The position numbers were made by a program, and so were the translations under genes. Below, piece by piece: positions 1 to 7,028 of a stretch of 64,000 nucleotides of DNA (positions are counted from its first letter, which is position 1; every line of letters begins with the position of its first letter). Origin of the DNA: Clostridiales bacterium (lineage in GTDB: Bacteria; Bacillota; Clostridia; Christensenellales; Borkfalkiaceae); contig SVHG01000008.1 of the NCBI GenBank assembly GCA_015055965.1, positions 45,434-109,433 on the forward strand. The letters are read 5' to 3'. The notes beneath the pieces are model-generated. The model ran no database searches, was not told where the DNA came from, and saw only the letters and a list, made by a program, of their open reading frames with translations.

Positions 1-342
1 GAAGCTCTTGAAGGCGGAGATACGAGAGTTGTTATGCACTTCCACCCCGCTATTGCCGCTTACAAGGTTGCTATTTTACCCTTACAGAAAAACCTTGGCG
101 AAAAGGGCCGTGAAATTTACCGTAAGCTTTCCAAGCACTTTATGTGCACCTACGACGAAGCAGGCTCTATTGGTAAACGCTACCGCCGTCAAGACGAAAT
201 CGGCACGCCTTATTGCTTAACCGTTGACTTCGATACCTTAGAAGATAACACCGTTACCATTCGTGACCGTGATACCATGAGTCAAATTAGAATTTCGGTT
301 GACGAGGTTGTATCATTCATTAAAGAAAAAATTGAATTTTAA
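1..342 (+). CDS. glyQS: Glycyl-tRNA synthetase, C-terminal fragment
   Basis: Frame 1 is open from the first base of the window to the stop at 340-342, so this is the 3' end of a gene that starts upstream. The 113 residues match the class II anticodon-binding domain of dimeric glycyl-tRNA synthetase: an HPAIAAYKVAILPL-like first strand, then GSIGKRYRRQDEIGTPYC and the VDFDTLEDNTVTIRDRDT block, which is nearly invariant in this family. The enzyme charges tRNA-Gly in the cytoplasm. The catalytic domain is outside the window. A strong terminator follows directly, so this is the end of its transcript. The identification is firm from these motifs alone. Confidence 0.95.
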   Translation, partial: EALEGGDTRVVMHFHPAIAAYKVAILPLQKNLGEKGREIYRKLSKHFMCTYDEAGSIGKRYRRQDEIGTPYCLTVDFDTLEDNTVTIRDRDTMSQIRISVDEVVSFIKEKIEF

Positions 343-360
343 TTAAATACAAAATAAAGA

Positions 361-431
361 GCCACCCTAATATGATATGCACCTCCAAAAGTGTCTAACT
401 TTTGGGGTGCATATCAATATCGGGTGGTTTT
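361..431 (+). terminator. Rho-independent terminator of glyQS, nested stems
   Basis: An outer stem (CCACCC with GGGTGG) encloses a longer inner stem (GATATGCACC...GGTGCATATC extended by CCAAAAG/CTTTTGG), and a T-rich run follows at 428-435. The nested two-stem design is larger than a usual terminator. Confidence 0.8.
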
Positions 432-454
432 TATTTATATTATTTATATTAAGC

Positions 455-490
455 AAAAGGACCTTCGCTAAAATGCGAAAGGCCCTTTTT
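455..490. terminator. Terminator between convergent glyQS and spo0A-like genes
   Basis: An imperfect stem AAAGGACCTTCGC / GCGAAAGGCCCTTT with a TAAAAT loop has A-rich and T-rich flanks, so it can act in both directions. It lies between the two convergent genes. Confidence 0.75.
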
Positions 491-543
491 CTTTTGAGAT
501 TGGCAATTTATTTAGAACTATGAGATAAGTCTTACGTTTTTTC

Positions 544-1299
544 TTATGATATGCCGTCTAATAACAAACGGTCTGCAATTAGCGCTATAAATTCGCTATT
601 AGTAGGCTTTTCGTTCTCGCTATATATTTTAACGCCGAATAAAGCGTTAAAGCTTTCTACCCTGCCCTTGTTCCAAGCAACCTCTATTGCGTGGCGAATA
701 GCCCGTTCTACCTTGCTTGCGCTAGTACCAAACTTTTCGCCAATAGTAGGGTAAAGCTTTTTCGTTATACTGTTTATTATTTCCGGCTTAACAACGGCTA
801 GCTTAACGCCTTCCCTTAAATAACCGTATCCCTTAATATGCGGTGGAATACCCATTCCAATAAAAATACGGCTAATTTTCTCATCTATACTCTTGTTAGC
901 CTTTTCACGCTCTAATACCTGTTGAGTTTTTATAAGCGATATCGAGCTCATGCCCAACATTCTCTCTATTAAAGCGTTATAATCAACAGGCTTAATCATA
1001 TAATAGCTTGCGCCTGCATCTACTGCGCTTTGCACGTGCTCCATTCCGGAAAGCACGCTTACTACTATACACTTGGTATTTGGCGAAGCTTCCTTCGTTC
1101 TTTTTATAACGGTAATGCCGTCACTTCTTTTTAAGGTTAACGAAAGAACTAAAAAATCGGGTTTTTCTTTTGCAATAAAATTAAAAGCGACTTCAGCGTC
1201 TGCAGTATACCCCACTATTTCAAAACTACGTGATAAACGCTCTGCACACTCTAGCGCTTCTTCATCACTTGACTGTAAAACGACAACTGATTTTTGCAT
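544..1299 (-). CDS. spo0A: Spo0A-family response regulator with degenerate receiver
   Basis: 251 aa. The C-terminal part (about 140-251) carries the Spo0A DNA-binding signature: IPPHIKGYGYLREG, the recognition segment GTSASKVERAIRHAIEVAW and KPTNSEFIALIADRL. Spo0A is the master regulator of sporulation and stationary-phase genes in Firmicutes. The N-terminal receiver (1-120) keeps the conserved lysine (KP at 103-104), but the phospho-acceptor position is Ser53 (VLSLTL where canonical Spo0A has VLDIIMP), and the acidic pair after strand 1 is replaced by QS. It therefore probably cannot accept phosphate in the normal way. It stands alone and converges on glyQS; its upstream region holds 0A-box-like sites. 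The family call is firm. Whether this is the cell's only Spo0A or a paralogue cannot be seen here. Confidence 0.9.
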   Translation of the reverse strand: MQKSVVVLQSSDEEALECAERLSRSFEIVGYTADAEVAFNFIAKEKPDFLVLSLTLKRSDGITVIKRTKEASPNTKCIVVSVLSGMEHVQSAVDAGASYYMIKPVDYNALIERMLGMSSISLIKTQQVLEREKANKSIDEKISRIFIGMGIPPHIKGYGYLREGVKLAVVKPEIINSITKKLYPTIGEKFGTSASKVERAIRHAIEVAWNKGRVESFNALFGVKIYSENEKPTNSEFIALIADRLLLDGIS

Positions 1300-1392
1300 A
1301 TAAGCTTCCCTCTCTCTTTTTATGTTGTACTCTAATTATAGCATATAAAAAAATAAAGTAAAAGCTATTTTAATTAATTTTGAAAAAAATTC

Positions 1393-1519
1393 GGTCGAAT
1401 TTTGTTCAAAATTGTCGAATTTTGTTCAAAATTCAAAAAATGACTAAAAAGTATGCAAATAATCGGCTTATAGGGGCATTTTTTAAATAAAATTGCAAAA
1501 CGAATTTTGTTCAAAATTC
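1393..1519. promoter_or_regulatory. spo0A upstream region: 0A boxes and three palindromes
   Basis: A perfect 0A box, TGTCGAA, lies at 1413-1419 and a near match GGTCGAA at 1393-1399, exactly 20 bp apart in a tandem repeat. Each runs into the palindrome GAATTTTGTTCAAAATTC (1397-1414 with one mismatch; 1417-1434 perfect). A third perfect copy is at 1502-1519. A candidate -10 for the minus-strand gene (TATAAT, 1335-1340) lies 53-79 bp downstream. This suggests autoregulation plus an unknown second regulator binding the palindrome. Confidence 0.6.
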
Positions 1520-1777
1520 ATATTATTTGTAAAAAGCTTAATTATTTTGCTTAATTTTAAAGGGTAAAAAACTAAAAATTTTTAAAAGCGCGCACTAAAA
1601 AATATTATTAATAAATTTTCTTTATTTTATAAATTCTATTGTGATTTTTTAATTGCGTTGTATAATCTTATTATTAAATATACAGCTATATCGCAACGAG
1701 TAGTTGTTTTTACTTCTTAAAAAATTTAACCGTTATTTATGTGACCTCGCCTTAAAAAAACAAAACTCCCAAGCCAT

Positions 1778-2146
1778 AGCGTGATGCTCTTAACGGAGCA
1801 TTCACGCTAAACGATGTTTGCCCTCACGGGCAAATGATGTTGCCTGCGGCAGTGATGTTCACTGCGTGAATGATGTTGTGCCTTCGGCACAGTGGGCAAA
1901 CATCACATCATTGCGAGCTTGTATTTGCGTAGCAAATGGCGAGCAACATCATTATGCGGAGCATAACATCACTTTTGCGTCAGCAAAAACATCACTAATA
2001 GAAAAAAGAGAGGACATTTCGGCTACTCACCGATTTGTTCTCTCTTTATGTTTGTATAAGGGTCTGGGCTTAGCCCACATTTGCATTTGACCAGTCAAAT
2101 GCGATGCTTGCACTTTTGTCAAATTGTTAATTCTCCGCTAAGGACG
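1778..2146 (+). mobile_element. 369-bp hairpin element, copy A
   Basis: This is non-coding and made almost wholly of short hairpins. Those in the left half are separated by ATGATGTT or GTGATGTT, and those in the right half by AACATCAT or AACATCAC. Copy B at 17254-17622 is the same length, in the opposite orientation, and differs at few positions, including a paired A-T to T-A change in one stem. The element sits inside the loop of a terminator-like stem (AACTCCC-AAG at 1764-1773, CTTA-GGAGTTTT at 2158-2169) downstream of the MreB-like gene. No direct flanking repeat was found for this copy. Confidence 0.75.
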
Positions 2147-2237
2147 TCATCCTCTTACTTAGGAGTTTTTATTTTTGTTTTATTTAATCACGTCACGTTT
2201 AGAGATTTAATAACCGCCAAAAGCTTTATTTTAAAAA

Positions 2238-3245
2238 TTATCTTCTGTTAATACGCAAACGAGCAAGTAATTTTTCATTTCCTGCAACCGCGCCACCGCC
2301 AACTGCAACTGCGTAAGCAGGCTCTGCGCATACGTTTGCTCTAATACCCATATTAAAACGGAAGTATTCTTCTAAGCCGATAAACTTGGAAGTTCCACCC
2401 GCAAAATAAACCCCTTCCCTTCTGATATCCGCAGAAATTTCTGCAGGAAGCTTGGCCATAACCATACCGGCAAGCTCAAAAATCTTATCGAAGAAGCCCT
2501 TAACAACGGGATAAATATCAGCAGAGCTAACCGTAATAGCCCTAGGCTTGCCCGTAATAATATCTCTACCGTTAACTACGGTGGTAGTATCGTCCTTATT
2601 GAGCAAGCTACCAACTTGAATTTTTAAACGCTCTGCGGTTAGTCTGCCAATCTTAAGCTCAAAGCTTTCTTCCACAAAATCAATAAGCATGTTATCAAGA
2701 CTCTTACCGCCAATATTTACGCTTATACCGGAAATTACACCACCTAAAGAAACGGTTGCAATATTAGTTGTTCCACCGCCGATATCAATAATGAAGCAGG
2801 GATTACTATCCGTTAAATGCACACCCGCGCCAATGGCTGCTAAAACGGGGGATTCTACGAAGTGTATAGAGAAAACGTCACAGTCGTTTAAAACCTTTTC
2901 AAATCTCTTAATGGTAGCGTTATCTGCCCCGCAAGGAACTGCAAAAAGCACGGAAGGTCTTCTACCCAAGCGCTTTAAGGTAACCTTGTTTAAAAAGTTT
3001 TCTATCATAAGCTCGGCAGATTCTTCCTCCTGAATAGCCCCTTCAAATACGGGCGAGGTAACAACCGTTCCGTCTACCGTTTTGCCTATTAAATTTTTAG
3101 CATCTGCGCCAATAGCCTTAACCTTTTTTCTACCGGTTTCGCTAATAGCAATAACGCTGGGCTCAGATAGCACCACGCCCGCGCCAATTTGATATATCTT
3201 GGTTACGGAAGAACCTAAGTCTATTGATAAGGTTGGTAATTTCAT
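2238..3245 (-). CDS. mreB: MreB/Mbl-family actin-like rod-shape protein
   Basis: 335 aa, the normal length for MreB/Mbl. Actin-fold ATPase motifs are in the expected order: phosphate-1 IDLGSS (8-13), GVVLSEPSVIAI (23-34), phosphate-2 DIGGGTTNIA (154-163) and the adenosine-site GGTSKFIGLEEY near residue 290. MreB-family filaments guide cell-wall synthesis under the membrane. The next gene upstream on the same strand is maf (52-bp gap); maf and mreB neighbour each other in many Firmicutes, where mreC, mreD and division genes usually follow. Here none of these is present. Whether it is the MreB or the Mbl paralogue cannot be decided from the sequence. Confidence 0.85.
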   Translation of the reverse strand: MKLPTLSIDLGSSVTKIYQIGAGVVLSEPSVIAISETGRKKVKAIGADAKNLIGKTVDGTVVTSPVFEGAIQEEESAELMIENFLNKVTLKRLGRRPSVLFAVPCGADNATIKRFEKVLNDCDVFSIHFVESPVLAAIGAGVHLTDSNPCFIIDIGGGTTNIATVSLGGVISGISVNIGGKSLDNMLIDFVEESFELKIGRLTAERLKIQVGSLLNKDDTTTVVNGRDIITGKPRAITVSSADIYPVVKGFFDKIFELAGMVMAKLPAEISADIRREGVYFAGGTSKFIGLEEYFRFNMGIRANVCAEPAYAVAVGGGAVAGNEKLLARLRINRR

Positions 3246-3279
3246 AGCTTTTCCCCTTGTAAAATAGTTGCTTTTGTGT

Positions 3280-3298
3280 TAATAATCGCGCTATAGCC
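3280..3298. repeat. 20-bp interspersed intergenic motif
   Basis: TAATAATCGCGCTATAGCC, between maf and the MreB-like gene, touching the maf stop codon. See the entry at 51018-51038 for the family. Confidence 0.6.
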
Positions 3299-3858
3299 TA
3301 ACTTTTAAAACCAAACTCCTTTAAAAGTCTTTCAAAAACCTCCGTGGGAAAGCCCACGATATTGTTATAGCTACCCTTAGTTTCTTTAACTAAGCCGTAA
3401 CCGTCCTGTATGCCGTATCCGCCGGCTTTATCTAGCCCTAAACCGCTTTTTACGTAAGCTTGCTTGGTTTCTTCAGGAAGCTCGTTAAAGGTAACTAAGG
3501 ACTCGTCTGCGCCAAACACCTGCTTTTGCGCGCTTAAAAAAGCATAGCCGGTGTATACCACGTGCGTTTTGCCGGAAAGCTTGGTTAGCATTGAATATTC
3601 TTCGTTATCGTCGGCAGGCTTTTGCAATATTTCATTGCCTAAAACAACGATAGTATCCGCGCCGATAACCGCCGAATCTTGGTGCTTATTAAATATTTCA
3701 TACGCCTTTGCCTTAGCAATACTCATTACGATTTCTTTAGGCGAAAGACTTTCATCAACCACTTCGTTGCCAACGGCGGGTATAATTTCAAATTCAACCC
3801 CCAAAGCAGAAAGAAGCTCCCTTCTTCTTGGAGATTTGCTTGCTAAAATTAGTTTCAT
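3298..3858 (-). CDS. maf: Maf-family nucleotide pyrophosphatase
   Basis: 186 aa, the usual family length. The N-terminal LASKSPRRRELLSALG is the Maf substrate-binding loop, and GADTIVVL (67-74) carries the catalytic Asp. KLSGKTHVVYTG and a C-terminal KAGGYGIQDGYG follow, as in dTTP/UTP pyrophosphatases. Maf proteins hydrolyse non-canonical or pyrimidine nucleoside triphosphates to monophosphates and have been linked to septum inhibition. It is the first gene of a short minus-strand pair with the MreB-like gene and has a good vegetative promoter directly upstream. The call is secure; the exact preferred nucleotide is not. Confidence 0.93.
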   Translation of the reverse strand: MKLILASKSPRRRELLSALGVEFEIIPAVGNEVVDESLSPKEIVMSIAKAKAYEIFNKHQDSAVIGADTIVVLGNEILQKPADDNEEYSMLTKLSGKTHVVYTGYAFLSAQKQVFGADESLVTFNELPEETKQAYVKSGLGLDKAGGYGIQDGYGLVKETKGSYNNIVGFPTEVFERLLKEFGFKS

Positions 3859-3889
3859 TTTAATTACAATCCAACTTTAATTATTTAAT

Positions 3890-3918
3890 ATTATACCCTA
3901 TAATTTGCCTTTTGTAAA
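3890..3918 (-). promoter_or_regulatory. Sigma-A-type promoter of maf
   Basis: Read on the minus strand: TTTACA (3918-3913), 17-bp spacer, TATAAT (3895-3890), about 30 bp before the maf start. Confidence 0.65.
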
Positions 3919-4036
3919 TCTTTTTTTGCGCTTTTACTTGCAAAATCACCACTAAAAATAACATTTTTTAATTTATAAATTAAAAACTCACTTAATAAGC
4001 GTTTTATAAAGGCATATCAGCTTTCTTTTTTAATTT

Positions 4037-4066
4037 TGCATACAAAAGCATTTTGGGAGCATAATA
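4037..4066 (+). promoter_or_regulatory. Forespore (sigma-G/F)-like promoter
   Basis: TGCATA (4037-4042), 17-bp spacer, CATAATA (4060-4066). This fits the Bacillus/Clostridium sigma-G pattern (TGNATA, 17-18 bp, CATNNTA) rather than sigma-A. The small gene at 4089 starts 23 bp downstream. Confidence 0.5.
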
Positions 4067-4088
4067 AATTGTGCAAGGAGGTAATATT

Positions 4089-4181
4089 ATGAGTACTACT
4101 AAACAAACTAAGACTTCTAACAAGAAGACTCAAAACAAAACACAAAACACTTCTAAGCAGTCTACTAAAGACTGTAAGTAA
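4089..4181 (+). CDS. Small T/K/Q/N-rich protein, possible minor spore protein
   Basis: A 30-residue ORF with a near-perfect Shine-Dalgarno (AAGGAGGT at 4076-4083, 5 bp before ATG). The peptide is almost only Thr, Lys, Gln, Asn and Ser, with one Cys near the end (DCK). It has no hydrophobic segment, so it is neither secreted nor a membrane peptide. The composition recalls minor small acid-soluble spore proteins, and the upstream element matches a forespore promoter. No known SASP motif is recognised, so the role is an inference. The next small gene starts 69 bp downstream on the same strand and may be co-transcribed. Confidence 0.55.
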   Translation: MSTTKQTKTSNKKTQNKTQNTSKQSTKDCK

Positions 4182-4250
4182 TTAAGGCGTTAAAGTAAAC
4201 GCTTTTTGCTAACTACGGCAATTTGCCTTAATATTACAAAGGAGAAAATT

Positions 4251-4391
4251 ATGAAAAAGAAAAATAAAGGAAACAAGAAGATTATTCTTCCACCGCCTAT
4301 GACCTCCCCCTTTGACCCGCTTGGCAGTTATACGGGGACTTATTTAACGGGCTTTTATGAAGAACCCGTGCAAGACGTAGACGACCTTTAA
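4251..4391 (+). CDS. Small conserved-looking protein, SYTG / PVQDVDDL type
   Basis: 46 aa. The ATG at 4251 is preceded by AAAGGAGAA at good spacing; a start further upstream (4206) has no ribosome site. The N-terminus is very basic (MKKKNKGNKK), then PPPMTSPFDPLGSYTGTY and an acidic tail ending PVQDVDDL. The proline-rich centre and acidic C-terminal tail look like a short peptide family of Clostridia. I recall similar peptides but can attach no function. It follows the 30-aa gene and ends its transcript before the terminator at 4521. No membrane segment or signal peptide. Confidence 0.6.
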   Translation: MKKKNKGNKKIILPPPMTSPFDPLGSYTGTYLTGFYEEPVQDVDDL

Positions 4392-4469
4392 AAACGCCTT
4401 TAGTTACCTAACGGGCCTTATTTACGCTTGAGTATAACACCTTTTTATAATTAAAAAAGTAAAAAACAA

Positions 4470-4487
4470 GCGTTAATCGCCTTATAG
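4470..4487. repeat. 20-bp interspersed intergenic motif
   Basis: GCGTTAATCGCCTTATAG, downstream of the 46-aa gene. Family described at 51018-51038. Confidence 0.55.
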
Positions 4488-4520
4488 AGTGACTTTTAAT
4501 AAAAAACAAAGGGCGTTAAA

Positions 4521-4551
4521 AAAGAGCAGATTGATTTCTGCTCTTTTTTTG
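4521..4551 (+). terminator. Rho-independent terminator
   Basis: AAAGAGCAG, 8-nt loop, CTGCTCTTT followed by a T run. It closes the small-gene transcript. The rest of 4392-4769 is very AT-rich; beyond the 20-bp motif and this hairpin nothing definite was seen. Confidence 0.85.
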
Positions 4552-4769
4552 CTTATTTTTAAATATGCCATTAACCTTTAAATTTTTTTTAATTTTATAA
4601 AGATTATTACAAAATTAACAGTAGCGATTTTTAATTTTTTTTGCAACCTAAAGGTTATTGCAAATTTCGACTAAAAGCTTATACATATCATAAAATTCGA
4701 TAAGCTTTAATATATTAAAATAAAAGAAGTGGTGAGCTTTATGCTTTACTAATTAAACCTTCTTTTACA

Positions 4770-5813
4770 ATGGATTTTTTTATGAGCGTTATCACCGTTA
4801 AAACAATAATTTTAAAGCCTTCTAGCAAGGGAAGTAATAATCTTACTAATGGGGGCGGAATTTTAAAGATTGATGCTTTAAAAAAACAAGCCACCCTTTC
4901 CCTTCTTTCGTTAAGCCACGATAACGGTAAAGAATGGTTACTTGTTCTTTACTGCGAAGAAAGGGGTTTTTACAACTTTAAAATTAACCCTTCGTTAAAA
5001 AAACAGGAGTTTTCATTTTGCAAAGAGCTTATTGATTGTAAAGGGGTAACCGCCGTTATAATTGATGCAAGCTTAAAAGAACCGGCCCCCGTTTTACAAG
5101 GAAGCTTTGGTGAAAGCGCAGTTGATTTTAAGGACCTAACGGAATATGCGAAGAGCGTTAAAAACGAGGAAGAAGATATTATTGCAACGAAGCAGGCTAA
5201 CGCGCCTTGGACAAATGAAAGCGAGCAAACCGCTTACCACCAAGCCAACGAAGAAAAATTAGCCAAAAACCAAAAGATAGAAAATACTGATTATAACGAC
5301 GAGGCTATTGCCGAAAGCAATTATTTTTTAAAGGACGATAAGGAACAAGAAAATGCAACCCTTCATAACCAAAATGACGGAACTGAACACTCAAATAGCA
5401 ACCAAAGCACGCAAGAAGAAAATTGCCATTCTTCACAGGGATATGAAGCTTCGCCTTGCGATACTCAATGCCAAAAAGAGCCCGAATATTATTCCTCAAT
5501 AAAGGATAAACTGTTGCCCCTTTTTGAAAAATACCCACCTATAAGCGCGTTAACGGCTATTATACCTTGCTCTAGCTGGGTTAAAATACCGTACGGCGAA
5601 AACAAGCATTACGCCGTGGGAACGGTTAAAGAAAACAACGTAGTTAAATATTTATGCTATGGTGTACCCGGTGTATACGGCGTAAAACCAAAGGGGTTTG
5701 AGAGCTATTCTTACTTTATCCCCCTTAGTCTTTTTGATTTACTTGGCGACGGCTACTGGTGCGTTTTTCAGGAAGCGGAAAGCGGAAAAAGAGTTTACTG
5801 CAACCCAAATTAA
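4770..5813 (+). CDS. Hypothetical protein with acidic linker and C-terminal conserved domain
   Basis: 347 aa (343 from a second ATG at 4782); neither start has a clear ribosome site. Residues 15-120 look like a beta-rich N-terminal domain (NGGGILKIDALKKQATLSL). Residues 125-235 are a low-complexity Glu/Asn/Gln linker. Residues about 240-347 form a second domain with ISALTAIIPCSSWVKIPYG, HYAVGTVKENNVVKYLCYG, a VPGVYGVKPKGF segment and GYWCVFQEAESGKR. That C-terminal pattern recurs in Clostridia proteins of unknown function as far as I recall; no enzyme motif is visible. There is no signal peptide or membrane segment, so it is likely cytoplasmic. It stands alone in the plus direction. Confidence 0.7.
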   Translation: MDFFMSVITVKTIILKPSSKGSNNLTNGGGILKIDALKKQATLSLLSLSHDNGKEWLLVLYCEERGFYNFKINPSLKKQEFSFCKELIDCKGVTAVIIDASLKEPAPVLQGSFGESAVDFKDLTEYAKSVKNEEEDIIATKQANAPWTNESEQTAYHQANEEKLAKNQKIENTDYNDEAIAESNYFLKDDKEQENATLHNQNDGTEHSNSNQSTQEENCHSSQGYEASPCDTQCQKEPEYYSSIKDKLLPLFEKYPPISALTAIIPCSSWVKIPYGENKHYAVGTVKENNVVKYLCYGVPGVYGVKPKGFESYSYFIPLSLFDLLGDGYWCVFQEAESGKRVYCNPN

Positions 5814-5842
5814 GCACTTATTGATTTAAGCGGTGAAATCGG

Positions 5843-5871
5843 TTGTTATTTTTTGCGTTTAATGTTATAAT
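5843..5871 (+). promoter_or_regulatory. Sigma-A-type promoter
   Basis: TTGTTA (5843-5848), 17 bp, TATAAT (5866-5871), 30 bp before the start at 5902. Confidence 0.65.
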
Positions 5872-5901
5872 ATCCTCACTTCTTTAAAAAGAGAGGTTGT
5901 T

Positions 5902-6165
5902 ATGGTAAAGCTTTGGACAAGAACAGTTAAAGACAATAAAACAATTTTAAAACACGATTTCGTTCGCGAAAAAGATATGGAATGGGCAGATTTTTTTGAC
6001 TACGTTCGCGAAATTTGCCACGAAATGGATCTTCCCACCCCCGTAATTTTAAAAACTCATCTTTTTAATTTTGCAAAGTTTAACTACGTTCGCTTTTTGC
6101 CAAGTGACTTTATAGAACAGGTTGACTTTGATTATTTAATAGTGGAAAACGTAAACAAGGGCTAA
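5902..6165 (+). CDS. Small conserved hypothetical protein
   Basis: 87 aa with ribosome site GAGAGG and its own sigma-A promoter. The protein is soluble and mixed alpha/beta, with notable features WTRTVKDNKTILKHDF at the start, a Glu/Asp-rich helix with ICHEMDLPTP, and RFLPSDFIEQVDFDYLIVE at the end. I recall similar short proteins in Clostridia, but none with a known function. No cysteine cluster, signal peptide or membrane segment. The neighbours (the unknown 347-aa protein and a DUF378 membrane protein) do not point to a pathway. Confidence 0.65.
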   Translation: MVKLWTRTVKDNKTILKHDFVREKDMEWADFFDYVREICHEMDLPTPVILKTHLFNFAKFNYVRFLPSDFIEQVDFDYLIVENVNKG

Positions 6166-6265
6166 CCTTTTTATTTGATGTATAATTTTAGTAAAATACG
6201 GAAAAACTAATTTATAAGTGGATTAACCTCGTGCGGTTAGTCAATTATTTATTAGGAGGTATTTT

Positions 6266-6475
6266 ATGAAAATTGCAAGCGTAATTTCAATGATTTTAGT
6301 CATAGTAGGCGCTATCGTTTGGCTACTCGTTGGCTTATTTGATTTTAATCTTGTAGCAATGCTTTTTGGTGATGCATCTATGGTAAGTCGCGTAATCTAC
6401 TCTTTAGTAGGTCTTGCAGGGCTATTTACCATTTTCTTTATTTTTGCTTACCGTCCCTTCAAAACTGTACCCTAA
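6266..6475 (+). CDS. DUF378 family small membrane protein (YuzA-like)
   Basis: 69 aa with a strong ribosome site (AGGAGGT). Two transmembrane segments span about residues 5-30 and 42-62. The pattern VGAIVWLLVGLFDFNLVAMLF followed by SRVIYSLVGLAGLFTIFF is that of the DUF378 family, whose members are found across Firmicutes with no assigned role. The C-terminus is short and basic. A terminator follows at 6527, so it is probably monocistronic. Confidence 0.85.
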   Translation: MKIASVISMILVIVGAIVWLLVGLFDFNLVAMLFGDASMVSRVIYSLVGLAGLFTIFFIFAYRPFKTVP

Positions 6476-6526
6476 GGTTTAGCGAAGGTTAAAAGCAATT
6501 AAAATTTACTAACAAGTATAAAAATG

Positions 6527-6557
6527 AAAGCGGACCAAGTTCGCTTTTATTTTTTTG
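6527..6557 (+). terminator. Terminator of the DUF378 gene
   Basis: AAAGCGGAC / GTTCGCTTT stem (one G-T pair) with a 3-nt loop and a T run. Confidence 0.75.
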
Positions 6558-6690
6558 TGCTTTTTAAGGTTATATTTTGCTATTTTTCAATTATTTGCTT
6601 TTATTTAATTAAAAGCGTTTACATTTTTTACCTTTTTAGGTATAATAATTAGGCTACTTTGCTTATTTAAAAGCAATTTTATAAAAAGGT

Positions 6691-6768
6691 GCACCCGTAG
6701 CTCAGTTGGATTAGAGCGTGAGATTCCGATTCTCAAGGCCGCAGGTTCGATCCCTGTCGGGTGCTCCA
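6691..6768 (+). tRNA. tRNA-Arg (anticodon CCG)
   Basis: A complete cloverleaf: acceptor GCACCCG / CGGGTGC, D-stem GCTC/GAGC, anticodon stem TGAGA/TCTCA with loop TTCCGAT (CCG), T-stem GCAGG/CCTGT with TTCGATC loop, discriminator T and an encoded CCA. It reads CGG arginine codons. A strong terminator follows within 3 nt. Confidence 0.95.
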
Positions 6769-6770
6769 AC

Positions 6771-6809
6771 AAAAAACGCGTTTTTGTAAGTATGCAAAAC
6801 GCGTTTTTT
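6771..6809 (+). terminator. Terminator of tRNA-Arg
   Basis: A long stem AAAAAACGCGTTTTTG / CAAAACGCGTTTTTT with an 8-nt loop, directly after the encoded CCA. It abuts the hairpin array at 6809. Confidence 0.85.
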
Positions 6810-6985
6810 GAATGATGTTTACATACTGTAAATGATGTTAGCTTCGCCAATGATGACGGCTTCGCCTAATGATGCGCGCCATTCGGCTCATGAGTAAACA
6901 TCTTATCATTGCGCCCTAAAAAGGCGCTGTATCATTTTGAATAAAATGAAAAACATCATATTACCGCAGGTAATGCATCATTTGA
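6809..6985. repeat. ATGATG/CATCAT-spaced hairpin array
   Basis: A string of small stems, e.g. TTTACATACTGTAAA, GGCTTCGCC, GCGCC..GGCGC, CATTTTGAATAAAATG and ATTACCGCAGGTAAT. They are separated by ATGATG in the left half and by ATCATT/CATCAT in the right half. The layout matches the 369-bp elements, but the stems are different and partly decayed. No convincing reading frame crosses it. Its right edge runs into the promoter at 6982. Confidence 0.65.
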
Positions 6986-7010
6986 CACGCTATTTCTTTT
7001 ATGTTATAAT
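6982..7010 (+). promoter_or_regulatory. Consensus sigma-A promoter
   Basis: TTGACA (6982-6987), 17-bp spacer, TATAAT (7005-7010): a perfect consensus, 18 bp before the start of the four-helix-bundle gene. Confidence 0.85.
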
Positions 7011-7028
7011 GATAAAAGCAGGTGTGTT

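Noticed and set aside
1818..2090. A 90-codon open frame inside hairpin element A and its twin in element B (17325-17582).
   Set aside because: They are translations of the repeated hairpins, with no ribosome site, and Cys/Ala/His-rich peptides that follow the palindromes. The conserved feature is the base pairing, not the protein.
1778..2146. The short repeats as a CRISPR array.
   Set aside because: Hairpins differ from each other, spacers are constant and short, and no cas gene is present: the reverse of a CRISPR layout.
4741..4752. A three-codon open frame with a ribosome-site-like GGTGAG just upstream of the 347-aa gene.
   Set aside because: Too short to support as a leader peptide without conservation data.
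6605..6850. An 81-codon minus-strand frame over the tRNA-Arg region.
   Set aside because: It crosses the tRNA and its terminator in the antisense direction, a common false gene call around tRNAs.
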